This document shows positions 33,991 to 45,235 of a stretch of DNA of 64,000 nt, piece after piece (within the stretch, counting starts at the first letter, position 1; each line of letters starts with the position of its first letter). The notes beneath the pieces were generated by a model. It was not told the DNA's origin. It did no database searches and saw only the letters and a program-made list of their open reading frames with translations. The DNA lies in contig CM032232.1 of assembly GCA_019009955.1 (NCBI GenBank), positions 143,281,001 to 143,345,000 of the forward strand, given 5' to 3'. Source of the stretch: Riptortus pedestris (lineage: Eukaryota; Arthropoda; Insecta; Hemiptera; Alydidae). The position numbers and the translations under genes were made by a program.

Positions 33991-34518
33991 CGTATATTTC
34001 ATTCGGTCAACATTGGTGAGCTTGGAGTTGCTTATTCGATTCAGGATCAATGTTTTATGTGGGGAGTGTTTTATGTGTGTCTGCCTACAACTGCGGTTAA
34101 CCAAGGAGGACCAAAAATGAATAACGTGTCTCATTGTCTCCCAGAGGTGTGTGTGTAAATAATATAGTAATAGTTCTTTCACTGTTTAGTGTACACCCCC
34201 CTTCTACTCATCATATTTTTAGTTTGAGAAAGTGAGTCTCTGAATATCTCGTGTCCAGCTTAAATTTCAACTCTTGTTTACAAAACCTGTATAGGATTGT
34301 TAGGTTGGTGTGGTAAGATGTCCAGTGTTTATATCCGGTCAGGGATTCAGCGATACTAAATCGTTCGATATTAAACTTAATTTTACTTTACTTAATAATT
34401 TAAATCAGAAAGGTAGAAGTAGGATTTACAGAAAATGATTACTGTGCGAACGCATACAACTCCGTCGTGGCTTCCAACCACATGCGAAAGAGGCCTAATA
34501 GATATGAACACTAAAAAG
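33991..34518. other. no recognised feature
   Basis: Scraps such as 'caccccccttctactcatca' (34194) recall H module 1 but are too short to place. Confidence 0.3.
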
Positions 34519-34964
34519 TCCGTCACGCAGGGGCTGCGTAAACTAAACAGATTTCCCACGTGAAGTTTTACAATAGAGAAATCTGCCTAATAATAACAGT
34601 AGTAGTAAGGAATCTCTAAACCTATTCACGAGGGACAAACAGTTACGGAAACGGCCGCACTAGCTCTCGTCGGAAAGTCCTGAACATACCCGATTTCTGC
34701 CGTCCATTCACACAATACAAATGCTAATATCTCGGTTGATATTCAAGATACAGAATAAATGTATAGAGCAATATTTATAGTAAATTTAAAGGACGCATAA
34801 TAACGGAGATATTTCGAATTTTCAAAAATCCCCCCCTCTAAATCCCCCTCCCACTGGTCCGATTTCAGCCATTAACGAATTTGATCTTCCTTTTTACATA
34901 AAACGATTAAATTCCGAGTTTGGTAACGAACAAACAAAAATTGCGACCGCTAGAGCGTTAACAG

Positions 34965-35030
<66 letters not shown>

Positions 35031-35103
35031 TAACTGCCCTCATTTTCGACATCTCGTGGGTAGGGTCGATGGACATTTGAAGAAATTTATAGAATCTGCT
35101 AAA
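34519..35103 (-). mobile_element. H-family copy, minus strand, head partly deleted
   Basis: Complete tail with hairpin (GTCCGTCACGCAGGGGCTGC), one module, (AT)n of about 55 bp at 34969-35024, then the head down to 'gatggacatttgaagaaa', with the inner head and palindrome reduced to 'atagaatctgcta'. Confidence 0.8.
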
Positions 35104-35370
35104 AATGTGAAAAAAGTTACTATTAGTTAAATCATTTAATCGATTAATGAAGCAGACGATTGCTCCCGCCGAAGTCCCACGAGGAAGTTTCTAACTGGAG
35201 TATATGCACGCTGAAGCATTTTGTATCGGGAAATGATTTGGGTTGGCGACCGTTGTGGGAAATTTCCGTGAATTAAAGGATTCAATATGGTGTCTGTGAA
35301 CTGCAGATGCCAAGAGGTGAGGGAAAGCACTCGCTCATGTACCAACTTGTAGCTCACCCGTTCTTACTTT
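35104..35370. other. no recognised feature
   Basis: Spacer between two H copies. Confidence 0.3.
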
Positions 35371-35523
35371 TAGCAGATTTCCCTTATGGAAAATCAGCTA
35401 TTGAGGTTGTCCTCTTACGCGAGTTTCGAAAAATTTCTTCAAATGTCCATCGATCCTACCCAGGAGATGACGAAAATGACGACCGTTCAAAATTATATAC
35501 GAGTATATATATATATATATATA

Positions 35524-35558
<35 letters not shown>

Positions 35559-36041
35559 CTGTTAACGCTCTAGCGGTCGCAATTTTTGATTGATTGTTAC
35601 CAAACTCGAAATATAATCGTTTTATGTAAAAAACAAGATCAAGTTCGTTAATTGCTGAAATCGGACCAGTGGGAGAGGAGGTTTAGAGGGGGGATTTTTG
35701 AAAATTCAAAATATCTCCGTTATTATGCGTCGGATCAAAAAATTGTGTAGAACTCACTCTTATTGCAAATTAAGTTTACTATAAATATTGTTCAATGCAT
35801 TTATTCTGTAGCTTGAATATTAACCGAGATATTTGCATTTGTATTCTGTGTGTGATCGGCAGGAGTTGGCTATGTTCGGGACTTTCCGCCGAGAGCTCTG
35901 GCAGCCGTTTCCGTAACTATTCGTCCCTCTTGAATAGGTTTAGAGATACCTTACTACTACAGTTGTTATTGGGCAGATTTATCTACTGTATAACTTCACG
36001 TGGGAAATCTGCTTAGTTTACGCAGCCCCTACATTACGAAC
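35371..36041 (+). mobile_element. H-family copy, complete short subfamily
   Basis: Head TAGCAGATTTCCCTTATGG, (AT)n at about 35504-35555, module and tail 'cttcacgtgggaaatctgct', with the end hairpin and GACGGAC mutated (CTACATTACGAAC). Confidence 0.85.
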
Positions 36042-36359
36042 TTTTCTCTTTAAGGGAAATATCCTGAAGCAGGCAACGTGGTTTCGAGTTATCCAGGAGT
36101 ATATACTGGAGGTCGTTGCTAGCCTCTAGCCTAGATATGCTAATGGGAGCATTATCCACGCCTCATCTCCCACTATGTATATCCACATCAGCCAACAGTC
36201 TCCCCTAAACGCACGTTCATCCTCTCTCCAACACGCTGTCTTATACCGCCGATTCAGATATACGGTGTATATCCTTTGGAGATAACAAGAATAAGTTTAA
36301 CAAGAAACCAGTATATCATGAAACGTCTAAAAATAAAACCTTTATAATGTAAATCGTAT
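36042..36359. other. no recognised feature
   Basis: No repeat match and no credible coding frame. Confidence 0.3.
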
Positions 36360-36670
36360 TGTGATGACATCACCACTTAAAATTAAATTTCTTGACTCGA
36401 AAGTGTATTTGAGCCATAACATACTCGAACTTTTACTATTCATTCAACATTAATCTTCGTATACGCTAATGGCTGGGGTCGGATCAGGAATAGGGAGGTT
36501 TAGTAGGAGGGGGAATTCAAAATATTATATCATACAACCAGTCTTGTTAACTTTTGCCTAATGCTCTTCAATTTCTCTTATATACATTTTTCGTAACTCA
36601 AATATTAAGCGAGCTTCTTGTATATTCTTGCTTTCATCTTTCACCAAAACCCCCTTCTGCCCATCGGATT
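36360..36670 (+). mobile_element. H-family module 2 fragment
   Basis: 'gtgatgacatcacc', 'ctaatggctggggtcggatc', 'ggaatagggaggtttag', 'aactcaaatattaagcgagc' and 'ccaaaacccccttctgccca'. Confidence 0.55.
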
Positions 36671-37419
36671 TTGTCTAAGCTATATAAAATATATGGGAAG
36701 ATAACAGCAATAGTATATCATTCAAGGGCAAGGGAATTTTGCTTATTTAATGCTGACAGATTTTGAGCATATTTTTCTTAACCCTTAATTGGCCAGAAAC
36801 TCAATAAATGACTTGAAATGAAAACTTTTCTTAAAAACTCATTTTTTGCGTCCCTAATAAATAGAATATATAAGGTTTTACTTCATTTTTTTTTTCTGAA
36901 AAAAAATATTACATGGTGTCTTTAAGTACACCTTGGCCAGTTACCCTAAAACCTTAGCGGTGTCTTTAAGTACACTCTGGCCAATCACCTTAAATCAATG
37001 GTGGTGTCTGTAAGTTATGTTAACCCGGGAGAACTCGCTAGGAATTGTGAAACGCGAGAACTCGCGCGTGAGATTTTCTCTCACCCTGAAAGTTTTTGCT
37101 TTAAGCAAGCGTATACCAATTTCTAGACACCAAATATCGTTATTATAATATGTTTAATAGGTAAACAAATAAGTAAACACAAAATAGCGTAAAAAAAAGT
37201 TATATATTGAATTAAATTATTACAATGTGGAACTGAAAGAAGAATTTAACATAAAAATACAGTTTAAATTTTTAAAATTTTTGAGACAATAAAATAAAAT
37301 AGGAATGTAATTGTTAGGTACAATAAGTAAAATGATCAAATGAACAAAAAATAGGAACTCAAGTTAACCAATCACAGTTTTTGATAACATAAGTAAGTTT
37401 AAAAATTGTTGTGTTTATC

Positions 37420-37525
37420 ATAGATTGTTCGGCAAGTGTGGACATATGGGATTTTTACAAACATTGCACTCTTTCTTTGTTCTACGGTTTTTTTACGAGG
37501 ACAAAATCCACAAAATCCGTCTCGA
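37420..37525 (-). pseudogene. piggyBac element 3 cysteine-rich C-terminal domain, frameshifted
   Basis: On the minus strand one frame gives DGFCGFCPRKK and the next frame continues NRRTKKECNVCKNPICPHLP. Joined by one slip this is the CxxC...CxxC..IC pattern of the piggyBac C-terminal domain, at the expected distance from the catalytic fragment. Confidence 0.75.
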
Positions 37526-37572
37526 ATTTTTTTTTTCTGGAACGTCTTCTTCTTGTACTCCTGAAATTCGCT

Positions 37573-38142
37573 TCATTGTACACAAGGAATATTTGGGATA
37601 GATGAACGTCTTACCAAATGCTCTTTCATTAGACTTAGGGCTAAGGTCTTCAAAAACAGTCTTCTTTCAACGAGATCTTCCGTATTAGCCTTATAAATTA
37701 TAAAGCTATTGATCCCTCCAATGTTTAGAAATGAAAAAAACAAAGTTAGCGGCCATCTACAGCTAACCCTTGAAACAGAGTAAATAGCTTTCATTTCATC
37801 TACATCGTCGACTCCTCCTTTGGTGAGATTGTAGAAAGTTATTATTTCGGGTTTCGCTGCAACTCCTGTAGTTTTATCAATATTATCGTCGTTATGTAAA
37901 GTTGATAACACTAGCACTATTTTGTTGGCTTTGGCTTTGTAAGAGACTAATGTTTCAGATTTCGTGAAACTAAACATGCTGGTATGCACAGGTTTATTTT
38001 TGGTCACAAGAAATGAAGGCGGAATTTCTCGTTTGTTCTTCCTCAATGTTCCAACTAAAGTGGTTTTTTTCGCAAGTAAGTCTTTTGCCAGAGGAATGGA
38101 AGTGAAATAATTATCCATGGTGATATTTCTCCCACTGCCCAA
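37573..38142 (-). pseudogene. piggyBac transposase, catalytic domain fragment
   Basis: A 189-residue open frame on the minus strand. It contains NITMDNYFTSIPLAKDLL near its start, which holds the second catalytic Asp (the MDNxF motif), then VGTLRKNKREIPP, and near residue 110 KGGVDDVDEMKAIYS, which holds the third catalytic Asp (KGGVDxxD). CRWPLTLFFSFLNIGGINSF follows. These motifs in this order identify the DDD (DDE_Tnp_1_7) domain of piggyBac transposases, which cut and paste at TTAA. The N-terminal third with the first Asp is missing: the ATG shown is just the first Met in the open frame. The frame stops before the cysteine-rich domain, which is found out of frame at 37420-37525. It is inactive as it stands. 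Confidence 0.9.
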
Positions 38143-38578
38143 AATATGATTTTACAGATAAATTAATCTAAAAGTAAACAGCTAGCGTTTGAATTTAATA
38201 TATAACGGGAGAACTCGCATGTAGAGCAAAACTCTCACCGGATACGTTTTCCAAAGAACAACTGGAGGGGTGAAGCTCACGACAGTACTAACTGACTGCG
38301 AATGACGGCAAACTGTGACCAAACGTCCAAACTCCAGCTAGACAAACGGAGACCCCTCTACCTAAATTAAGAGTACGGCCATAGCGATTCTACTCCAAGC
38401 GTGAGAGAAAATCTCACCCAGCGAGTTCTCCCGGGTTAATAAACTGAAATAGTTTCTGAATTAATTAAATAAGTATTTAAATAATTTATTATGTAATAAA
38501 AGAAATGTGTTGTAAATAAAAAATAAGTACATTGTAATCTAAATATAAATCCGCCAAAAATATCATTAAACCTTCCAT

Positions 38579-38830
38579 TCATTCAAGAAAACAGGGCCTT
38601 TCACGTGTGTTACAAAGTCCCACATTACATTTTCGGCATAAAGCAACCCTTTGATTTTGATGACACAGTCTACAGTTTCCTTTTGTAGTGAATACTTGTC
38701 AATGGTACATCCCAACAAGTCTTGCTGCATCGGCTATGAGAGCTGCAGCAGTTCTTGGCTGCAATTGGTGGTGTCTAGCCCTTTTAGCTCGCCGGTCCAG
38801 CAGAATATCCTCTGCGATTTGTATTCAAAA
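38579..38830 (-). pseudogene. piggyBac element 2 cysteine-rich C-terminal domain, remnant
   Basis: The minus-strand translation reads RRAKRARHHQLQPRTAAALI, a stop, then KGNCRLCHQNQRVALCRKCN and VGLCNTRERPCFLE before a stop at 38579. CxxC...R.ALCRKCNVGLC is the canonical piggyBac C-terminal zinc-binding block. It differs clearly from those of elements 1 and 3, so three separate families left coding traces. The catalytic core of this element is absent. Confidence 0.8.
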
Positions 38831-39082
38831 TTGTTTTAAAGTTAATTTTTTTAGGGTGTTCTTTTTGTACAATAGCAAGGGTTTATTAACCACAAAATCC
38901 AATTATTACCTGAAAATATTCATGTAATACTTGTGGGAGTGGTAACCTGTTCTTTAAAGACACCTTGGCCAGTTAAGGGTTAAGGGAAATCAGCTATTGA
39001 GGTCGTACTCATGTCGCGATTGTCGAAACATTTTTCAAATGTCCATCGACTCTACCCAGATGACGAAAATGATGTCCGTCAA

Positions 39083-39162
<80 letters not shown>

Positions 39163-39855
39163 TCGAAATTATTGTTTGGTCGTAACCCAACTCCATGTTA
39201 AATTTTTTATGTAAAAGTCAAGGTGGGGTATAGAGGTGGAAAACTTCAAAATATCTCCTTTATTTTCCGTTGGATCGAAAACATGTATAGAATTAATCTT
39301 GTTGGAAATTTGATGCCATACACTATTTTTCAGTATTTTTAATATTAACAGAGACAATTACATTTTTTAATTTTAATTCTTCAGTACCTCCCACTCCTAC
39401 TCATTCCATATTATCAAAAAGCTGTTATATCATGAGCCACTTTATTCTAAGCTTAAATACCAAATATTGTTTTCACGAAACATTCACCTTGTGAGATTCT
39501 TGCAAATACGTAACGTAATGGACGAAATCGAAAATCTTTATCTCTTTCATACTCTACTCGGTATTTAACTGTTTAATTCCACACTAAACATCATATTAGT
39601 GAGATAAAAAGGGGAAGAAATATTGGGGGTGGGGTTTAGGGGTGTGAAATTTGAAATTCCGAATATCTCCGTTATTATGAGTCGTATCGCAAAATGTCAC
39701 AGAGCCATTCTTATTACGCTATTGATGGCTACAATTTCTGTTCTATATATCGGATTTTAATCAAGAATTAGTCAATATATAATGAGATGAGATCATTATT
39801 GTGCCTTACCAGCATGTAGGATCTGCTTAGTTTACGCAGCTTCTGCGTGGAGGTC

Positions 39856-40440
39856 GTTAATTCTTAGTTTAGGTAGTTCCTGGCTTTTCGTATAAGATAC
39901 TTTTTTATTTATTATATTATTTATAGCCACGGATAAAACTGAACAACTCTTCCCCTTTTACTATGGCTGCGTGTAGAACACGCAACAAAAGTGTGAATAT
40001 TCTAGAGAGGCGTTGCTACACCAGCTCCACTGCTTTCCCGGCTGAAATTCCGGAGTAGCCATGAATACCCTTGCAGATGAATAAGTTGTGTCGGAGGAAA
40101 TGAGCCGTAAAACTTGAGTAGGGACTGCTCCCGAGATGCTACTTAAGTCCCCTCCCGAGATGCTACTTAAGTCTACTCCATCCCCCCTCACACATTCGAG
40201 TTCAGCCCACGTCCGTCGCGTCCCCGCCATCCACACGGTATTTTATTATATTCCCCAGCCCCTGGCCTCTGCGTCTACAACTTGCAGTCCGTGCTAGGGT
40301 CAGCTGAAGCAACTTAGTAATGCAAGGTCTGTGTAAATTAAGCATATTTTCATTGCGCCAGATAGGCACTGATTTCATATCGGATTATATTATCTATTTC
40401 TCAGTTGATAGCCTCGGTGAAAGGACTTCAGATACATTGT
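39856..40440. other. no gene; small tandem duplication
   Basis: 'ctcccgagatgctacttaag' occurs twice back to back at about 40130-40175. A 91-residue minus-strand frame here has no family signature. Confidence 0.4.
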
Positions 40441-40444
40441 AGAC

Positions 40445-40990
40445 ACGGGAATCTCAAAGTGGTCGATATCTCTAATAGACCTCAGGAGCATATTTGTAAA
40501 CTATTATTAGACCTCAGGAGCCTACTTATAAAGCATTGTAAGACGCCAAGAACAAATACTTGAAAACTATGATTAGCTTCAGAAACATACTTGAAAAGTA
40601 TGATTATACTTCAGGAACATACTTGTAAAGCATTATTAGACCTCAGGAGCATACTTGTAAAGCATTGTAAGACGTCAAGTAGAAATATTTGAAAAGTATG
40701 ATTAGACTTCAAGAACATTCTTGTAAAGCTTTATTACACCTCAGGAGCATACTTGTAAAGTATTGTAAGACCTCAGGAAGAAATATTTGTAAATTATTAT
40801 TACACCTCAGGAGCATACTTGTAAAGCATTGTAAGACGCCAAGAACAATTACTTGAAAAGTATTATTAGACCTCTGGAGGATACTTGTAAAGCATTATTT
40901 GACCTCAGAAACATACATGTAAACTATTATTAGACCTAAGGAGTAAACTTGTAAAGTATTGTAAGACTTCAGGAGTAAATAATTGTAAAT
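40445..40990. repeat. 34-bp satellite array 1
   Basis: The unit 'attagacctcaggagcatac', 'ttgtaaagcattgt' (34 bp) is repeated about 16 times with variants ('gtaagacgccaagaacaaat'). Confidence 0.88.
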
Positions 40991-41620
40991 CTGAATGTAC
41001 AATGTAGGTTATATATTGTGCTGTTTTTTTTTTATCATTATTAAATTTACAGTTCTCGGAAAGAAAATGAAATCAGTAGGTGCATTTCAATAGACTCCGT
41101 TTTCAGTTCCAGGAATAGAATTATCCATAATACAATTGCTAATCCGATTAGCAGAAATAGGCTTAGCGCACATCACGGCCCTTGTGGGATTACCTCAACT
41201 CATTAGTCTATCTAATTTACTACTGATAATCTGCTTCTTTTTCTTAATCTTCTTAATATGAACTTTTTAGTCTGACAAAGCCCCACTTTGTGCTTTAATA
41301 CAAACCTTTCGAATTAGTTTCATATAAAATACTAAACTACCTCTTATTCAGAACCACTTTCATATTTCTCTAGATAAGAACAATTTAGAAAAAGTAAAAA
41401 TAAGATTACCCTGTATATGCTTAAAAGTGTTAACAATGTAGGATTGAAAAGTCCTTGTCCTTGTTTAACTCTCAAATTAAAATAAACAAAAAAAAAACAA
41501 GTTTTTTGAAGCTAAACCGTGTTTAAAATACAATTTTTAATAAATTTAGAAGAAAACAGGCCTATTTTGTGCATTCAGATTGATTCGTTCCTCTATCACC
41601 CAGTTTCCCAGGAAGAAATA
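40991..41620. other. no recognised feature between two satellite arrays
   Basis: AT-rich spacer. It may be an insertion that split one array, since the same 34-bp satellite lies on both sides. Confidence 0.35.
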
Positions 41621-41624
41621 CATG

Positions 41625-42165
41625 TAATGTACTGTAAGGCATCAAGTGTAAATACCTGCAAAGTGTTGCAACACATCGAGGGCAAATGTCTGTATAATGT
41701 TGTAAGACCTCAAGAGCAAATGCTTGTAAAGTATTGTAAAACCTCGAGAGCAAGTACTTGGTAAACTATTGTAAGATCTCGAGAGAAAGTACATGTTAGT
41801 TATTGTAAGACCTCAAGAGCTAGTACTTGTAAGCTACTGTAAGACCTCAAGAGCTAGTACTTGTAAACTATTGTAAGATCTCGAGAGCAAGTGCTTGTAA
41901 AGTATTGAAAGACCTCGAGAGCAAGTACTTGTAAACTATTGTAAGATCTCGAGAGCAAGTGCTTGTAAACTATTGTAAGATCTCGAGAGCAAGTGCTTGT
42001 AAAGTATTGTAAGACCTCGAGAGCAAATACTTGCAAGGTATTGTAAGACTTCAAGAGCGGATACTTGCAAGGTACTGTAAGACCTCGAGAGCTGATATTT
42101 GTAAGCTATTGAAAGTCTTCGAGAGAAAATACTAGCAAGTAAAGTATTGTAAGTCCTCAAGTCAA
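41625..42165. repeat. 34-bp satellite array 2
   Basis: The unit 'gtaagacctcaagagctagt', 'acttgtaaactatt' (34 bp) is repeated about 16 times; later units carry 'gatctcgagagcaagtgctt'. It is clearly the same family as array 1, with more uniform units. Confidence 0.9.
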
Positions 42166-42299
42166 ATACATTAATAAAAGGCCTTATTTTTATTATTTTC
42201 AATACATCACATACCATTCATCACCATGTTAATTTTGATAATTATAATTAATTTTATTGATTTAAAATTATAATTTTTTTAGTTTGACAAGGTCAACAA

Positions 42300-43110
42300 A
42301 CTCTGGTTTACCACCCACATTGCACCTAGGTTTACCCCCACACATTCCACGCAGGTTTGCACGCAGGTTTACGTCCTACAATCCATTCAGGTTTACCCCC
42401 ACAATACACACAGGTTAACCTTCCACAATCCACCCATGCTTACCCTCCCCCCACAATCATGTAGGTTTACGCCTCACAATCCATCCAAGCTTACCCCCCC
42501 CCCACAATCATGTAGGTTTACGCCTCACAATCCATCCAAGCTTACCCCCCCCACAATCAAGTAGGTTTACTCCTCAAAATCCACCCAAGCTTACCCCCCC
42601 CCCCCAATCAAGTAGGTTTACGCCTCACAATCCATCCAAGCTTACCCCCCCCCCACAATCAAGTAGGTTTACTCCTCCACATCCACCCATGCTTACCCCC
42701 CCCCCCTACAATCAAGTAGGTTTACGCCTCACAATCCATCCATGCTTACCCCCCCCCCACAATCATGTAGGTTTACGCCTCACAATCCAACCAAGCTAAC
42801 ACCCCCCCCACACTCATGTAGGTTTTCGAATCACAATCCATCCATGCTTACCCCCCCCCCCCAATCAAGTAGGTTTACGCCTCACAATCCATCCATGCTT
42901 ACCCTCCCCCACCACAATCCACCGATGATTACCCCCACAATCCACGCTGGTTTACGCCTTACAATCCACCCTTGCATATACCCCCCCCCCCCCCTTATAA
43001 TCCACCCATGCTTCCCCCCCCCACACATAACCCATCCAGGTTTACCCACACATTCCACCCAAGTTTACCCCACCCTCCCCCCCCCAACACACAATCCATC
43101 TAGGTTATTA
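42300..43110. repeat. C-rich minisatellite, about 50-bp unit built of two 25-bp halves
   Basis: 'cacaatccatccaagcttac', a C run, then 'cacaatcatgtaggtttacg', 'cctc' recur about every 49-51 bp (for example 42461, 42512, 42561). Each half has the form CACAATC...TTAC.CC. C runs of 7-13 vary between units. The Pro/His-rich open frame across it is a by-product. Confidence 0.88.
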
Positions 43111-43405
43111 GGTCAAGGTTGGGTTCGTGGAGGCCATTTATCACTGTGGATGAATTCCTGAGCACGTGTGACATTAATTTAATTTGAGCTGAAATTACTG
43201 ATATAAGAGAGGAACAGTGTTGATTGCTAGAGTGAGAAGGTGACCAGGTGACAGCTGTGTGGGTTAGGAATTAAACTAGGAATTCCTCCCCCCCCCCCCC
43301 ACTACCTCCTTCATTATCATACTGTCTGTCCTTTGTAGTGCCGACACAGTCAGCTCAACACATGCTATTCCCATTAGCTACAAATATATATATTCTCAAT
43401 GATGA
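43111..43405. other. no recognised feature
   Basis: It includes a C13 run near 43286. Nothing else. Confidence 0.35.
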
Positions 43406-43449
<44 letters not shown>

Positions 43450-43471
43450 TTATATATATAAATATATATTT

Positions 43472-43793
43472 TGCTACGTTTATGACAAAGCTAATATTGG
43501 CTGATTATTGGGGTTCTTTTGGATTGCGAAAATGAACACACAAACTTTAACGGTTTTATCACTACACAACTTATTGGACGATCACGAATCACTTTTTCAA
43601 GCTTGGCAAATTATTTTTCACTATTAATCACAATATGCCCAGTTCACTTACCATTCTTATTACACAGCACTACAGCTCACGATCACTGATGTTCACTAAT
43701 CACGGTCATGCACTGATCTTCACTGCAAACTCACGGCACTCTTTAATTAAGAAAACTGAATATTATACGGGCTGCTGGTCGAGCAGGGCAACT
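43472..43793 (-). mobile_element. solo LTR fragment (copy 4), minus strand
   Basis: Preceded by (AT)n at 43409-43442; starts TGCTACGTTTATGAC (inverted LTR end) and includes 'ttcttttggattgcg', 'atgttcactaatcacggtca' and related short repeats. The 5' half is cut off where the H copy at 43796 begins. Confidence 0.6.
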
Positions 43794-43795
43794 TT

Positions 43796-43918
43796 TAGCA
43801 GATTTCCCTTAAGTGAAATCAGCTATTGAGGTTGTACTCATGACGGAATTTTCGAAATTTTTCTTCAAATGTCCATCGATCCTACCCAGGAGATGACGAA
43901 AATGAGGTCCGTTCAAAA

Positions 43919-43986
<68 letters not shown>

Positions 43987-44528
43987 CTGTTACCGCTCTA
44001 GCGGTCGCAATTTTTGTTTGATCGTTACCAAACTCGATATTTAGTCGTTTTATGTAAAAAGAAAGATCAAGTTCGTTAACGGCTGAAATCGGACCAGTGG
44101 GAGGGGGGTTTAGAGGGGAGGATTTTCGAAAATTCGAAATATCTCCGTTACTATACGTCGGACCGAAAAATTGTACATAATCAATCTTATTGCAAATTAA
44201 ATTTACTATAAATATTGTTATATACATTTATTCTCTATCTTGAATATTAACCGAGATATTTGCATTTGTATTCTGCGTGCGGTCACCATGTTCGGACTTT
44301 CCGCCGAGAGCTCTGGTGGCCGTTTCCATAACTATTCGTCCCTCGTGAATAGGTTTAGAGGTTAGGTTAACTGTTTTTTGGGGCTAGAAACTACTGGGTT
44401 ATTACGCCCCAAATAATGTTTTAGGTTTAGAGGTTTCTTACTACTACAGTTGTTATTAGGCAGATTTCTCTATTGTAAAACTTCACGTGGGAAATCTGCT
44501 TAGTTTACGCAGCGCCTGCGTGACGGAC
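43796..44528 (+). mobile_element. H-family copy, complete, with a 70-bp filler
   Basis: Head TAGCAGATTTCCCTTAAGTG, (AT)n of about 62 bp at 43920-43981, module, tail with hairpin and GACGGAC. Near 44358-44430 about 70 bp of unrelated sequence are bracketed by two copies of AGGTTTAGAGG. Confidence 0.87.
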
Positions 44529-44577
44529 TTTATATTATAGTGATGCGAAAATGAAATACATTAAAAAGTCCGTAACG

Positions 44578-45035
44578 CAGGGGCTGCGTAAACTAAGCAG
44601 ATTTCCCACGTGAAGTTTTACAATAAAGAAATCTGCCTAATAATAACAGTAGTAGTAACCTATTCACGAGGACGAATAGTTAGGGAAACGGCCGCACTAG
44701 CGATCGGCGGAAACTCCTGAACATAGCCAACTCCTGCCGGCCACACTCACAATACAAATGCAAATATCTCGGTTAATATTCAAGATACAGAATAAATGTA
44801 TTAAACAATATTTACAATAAATTTAATTTGCAATAAGATTGGTTCCATACAATTTTTTGATCCGACGTATGGTAACGGAGATATTTCGAATTTCCGAAAA
44901 TACCCCTATAAACCCCCCCTCCCACTGGTCCTATTTCAGCCATTAATGAACTTGATCTTTCTTTTTACATAAAACGACTAAATATCGAGTTTGGTAACGA
45001 TCAAACAAAAATTGCGACCTCTAGAGCGTTAACAG

Positions 45036-45117
<82 letters not shown>

Positions 45118-45235
45118 GAACGGACCTCATTTTCTTCATCTCCTGGGTAGGATCGATGGACATTTGAGGAAATTTTTCAAAACTCGCGTCATGAGTACGA
45201 CCTCAATAGCTGATTTCCCTTCAGGGAAATCTGCA
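44578..45235 (-). mobile_element. H-family copy, minus strand, complete
   Basis: Tail GTCCGTAACGCAGGGGCTGC, module, (AT)n of about 70 bp at 45041-45112, head with palindrome CCCTTCAGGG. It lies tail to tail with the previous copy, 49 bp apart. Confidence 0.87.

Larger units (their letters stand above)
37020..38439. mobile_element. piggyBac-like element 3 (inner), nested in element 2
   Basis: TTAA at 37020-37023 and 38436-38439. Inverted ends CCCGGGAGAACTCGCT and AGCGAGTTCTCCCGGG are perfect over 16 bp, with a second inverted block 'gtgagattttctctcac' / 'gtgagagaaaatctcac' inside. At 1,412 bp it is an internally deleted derivative (about 2.4 kb is usual) that still has part of the catalytic domain. 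Perfect ends suggest it is the youngest piggyBac here. Confidence 0.93.
36778..38983. mobile_element. piggyBac-like element 2 (outer), TTAA-flanked
   Basis: TTAA at 36778-36781 and 38980-38983. Ends CCCTTAATTGGCCAG at the left and, inverted at the right, CCCTTAACTGGCCAAGGTG. Subterminal copies of 'aagtacaccttggccag' recur near 36925-36945 and 36972-36990. Without the inner piggyBac (37020-38439) it measures about 0.78 kb and keeps only a transposase C-terminal remnant. Confidence 0.85.
36766..39855 (+). mobile_element. H-family copy whose head palindrome was split by a piggyBac-like element
   Basis: The left remnant 'gagcatatttttcTTAA' (36766-36781) aligns with the H head start TAGCAGATTTCCCTTAA with four mismatches. 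The right side resumes at TTAAGGGAAATCAGC (38980 on) and continues as a normal H copy: (AT)n at 39088-39158, module 1, module 2, and tail ending 'gcttctgcgtggagg'. Confidence 0.75.

Noticed and set aside
39961..40236. 91-residue minus-strand frame
   Set aside because: No domain or motif; a tandem duplication lies inside it and stop-free length is plausible by chance in this GC-richer patch.
42742..43161. Pro/His/Asn-rich 139-residue frame
   Set aside because: A translation of the C-rich minisatellite with variable C runs; frame would shift with every run-length change.
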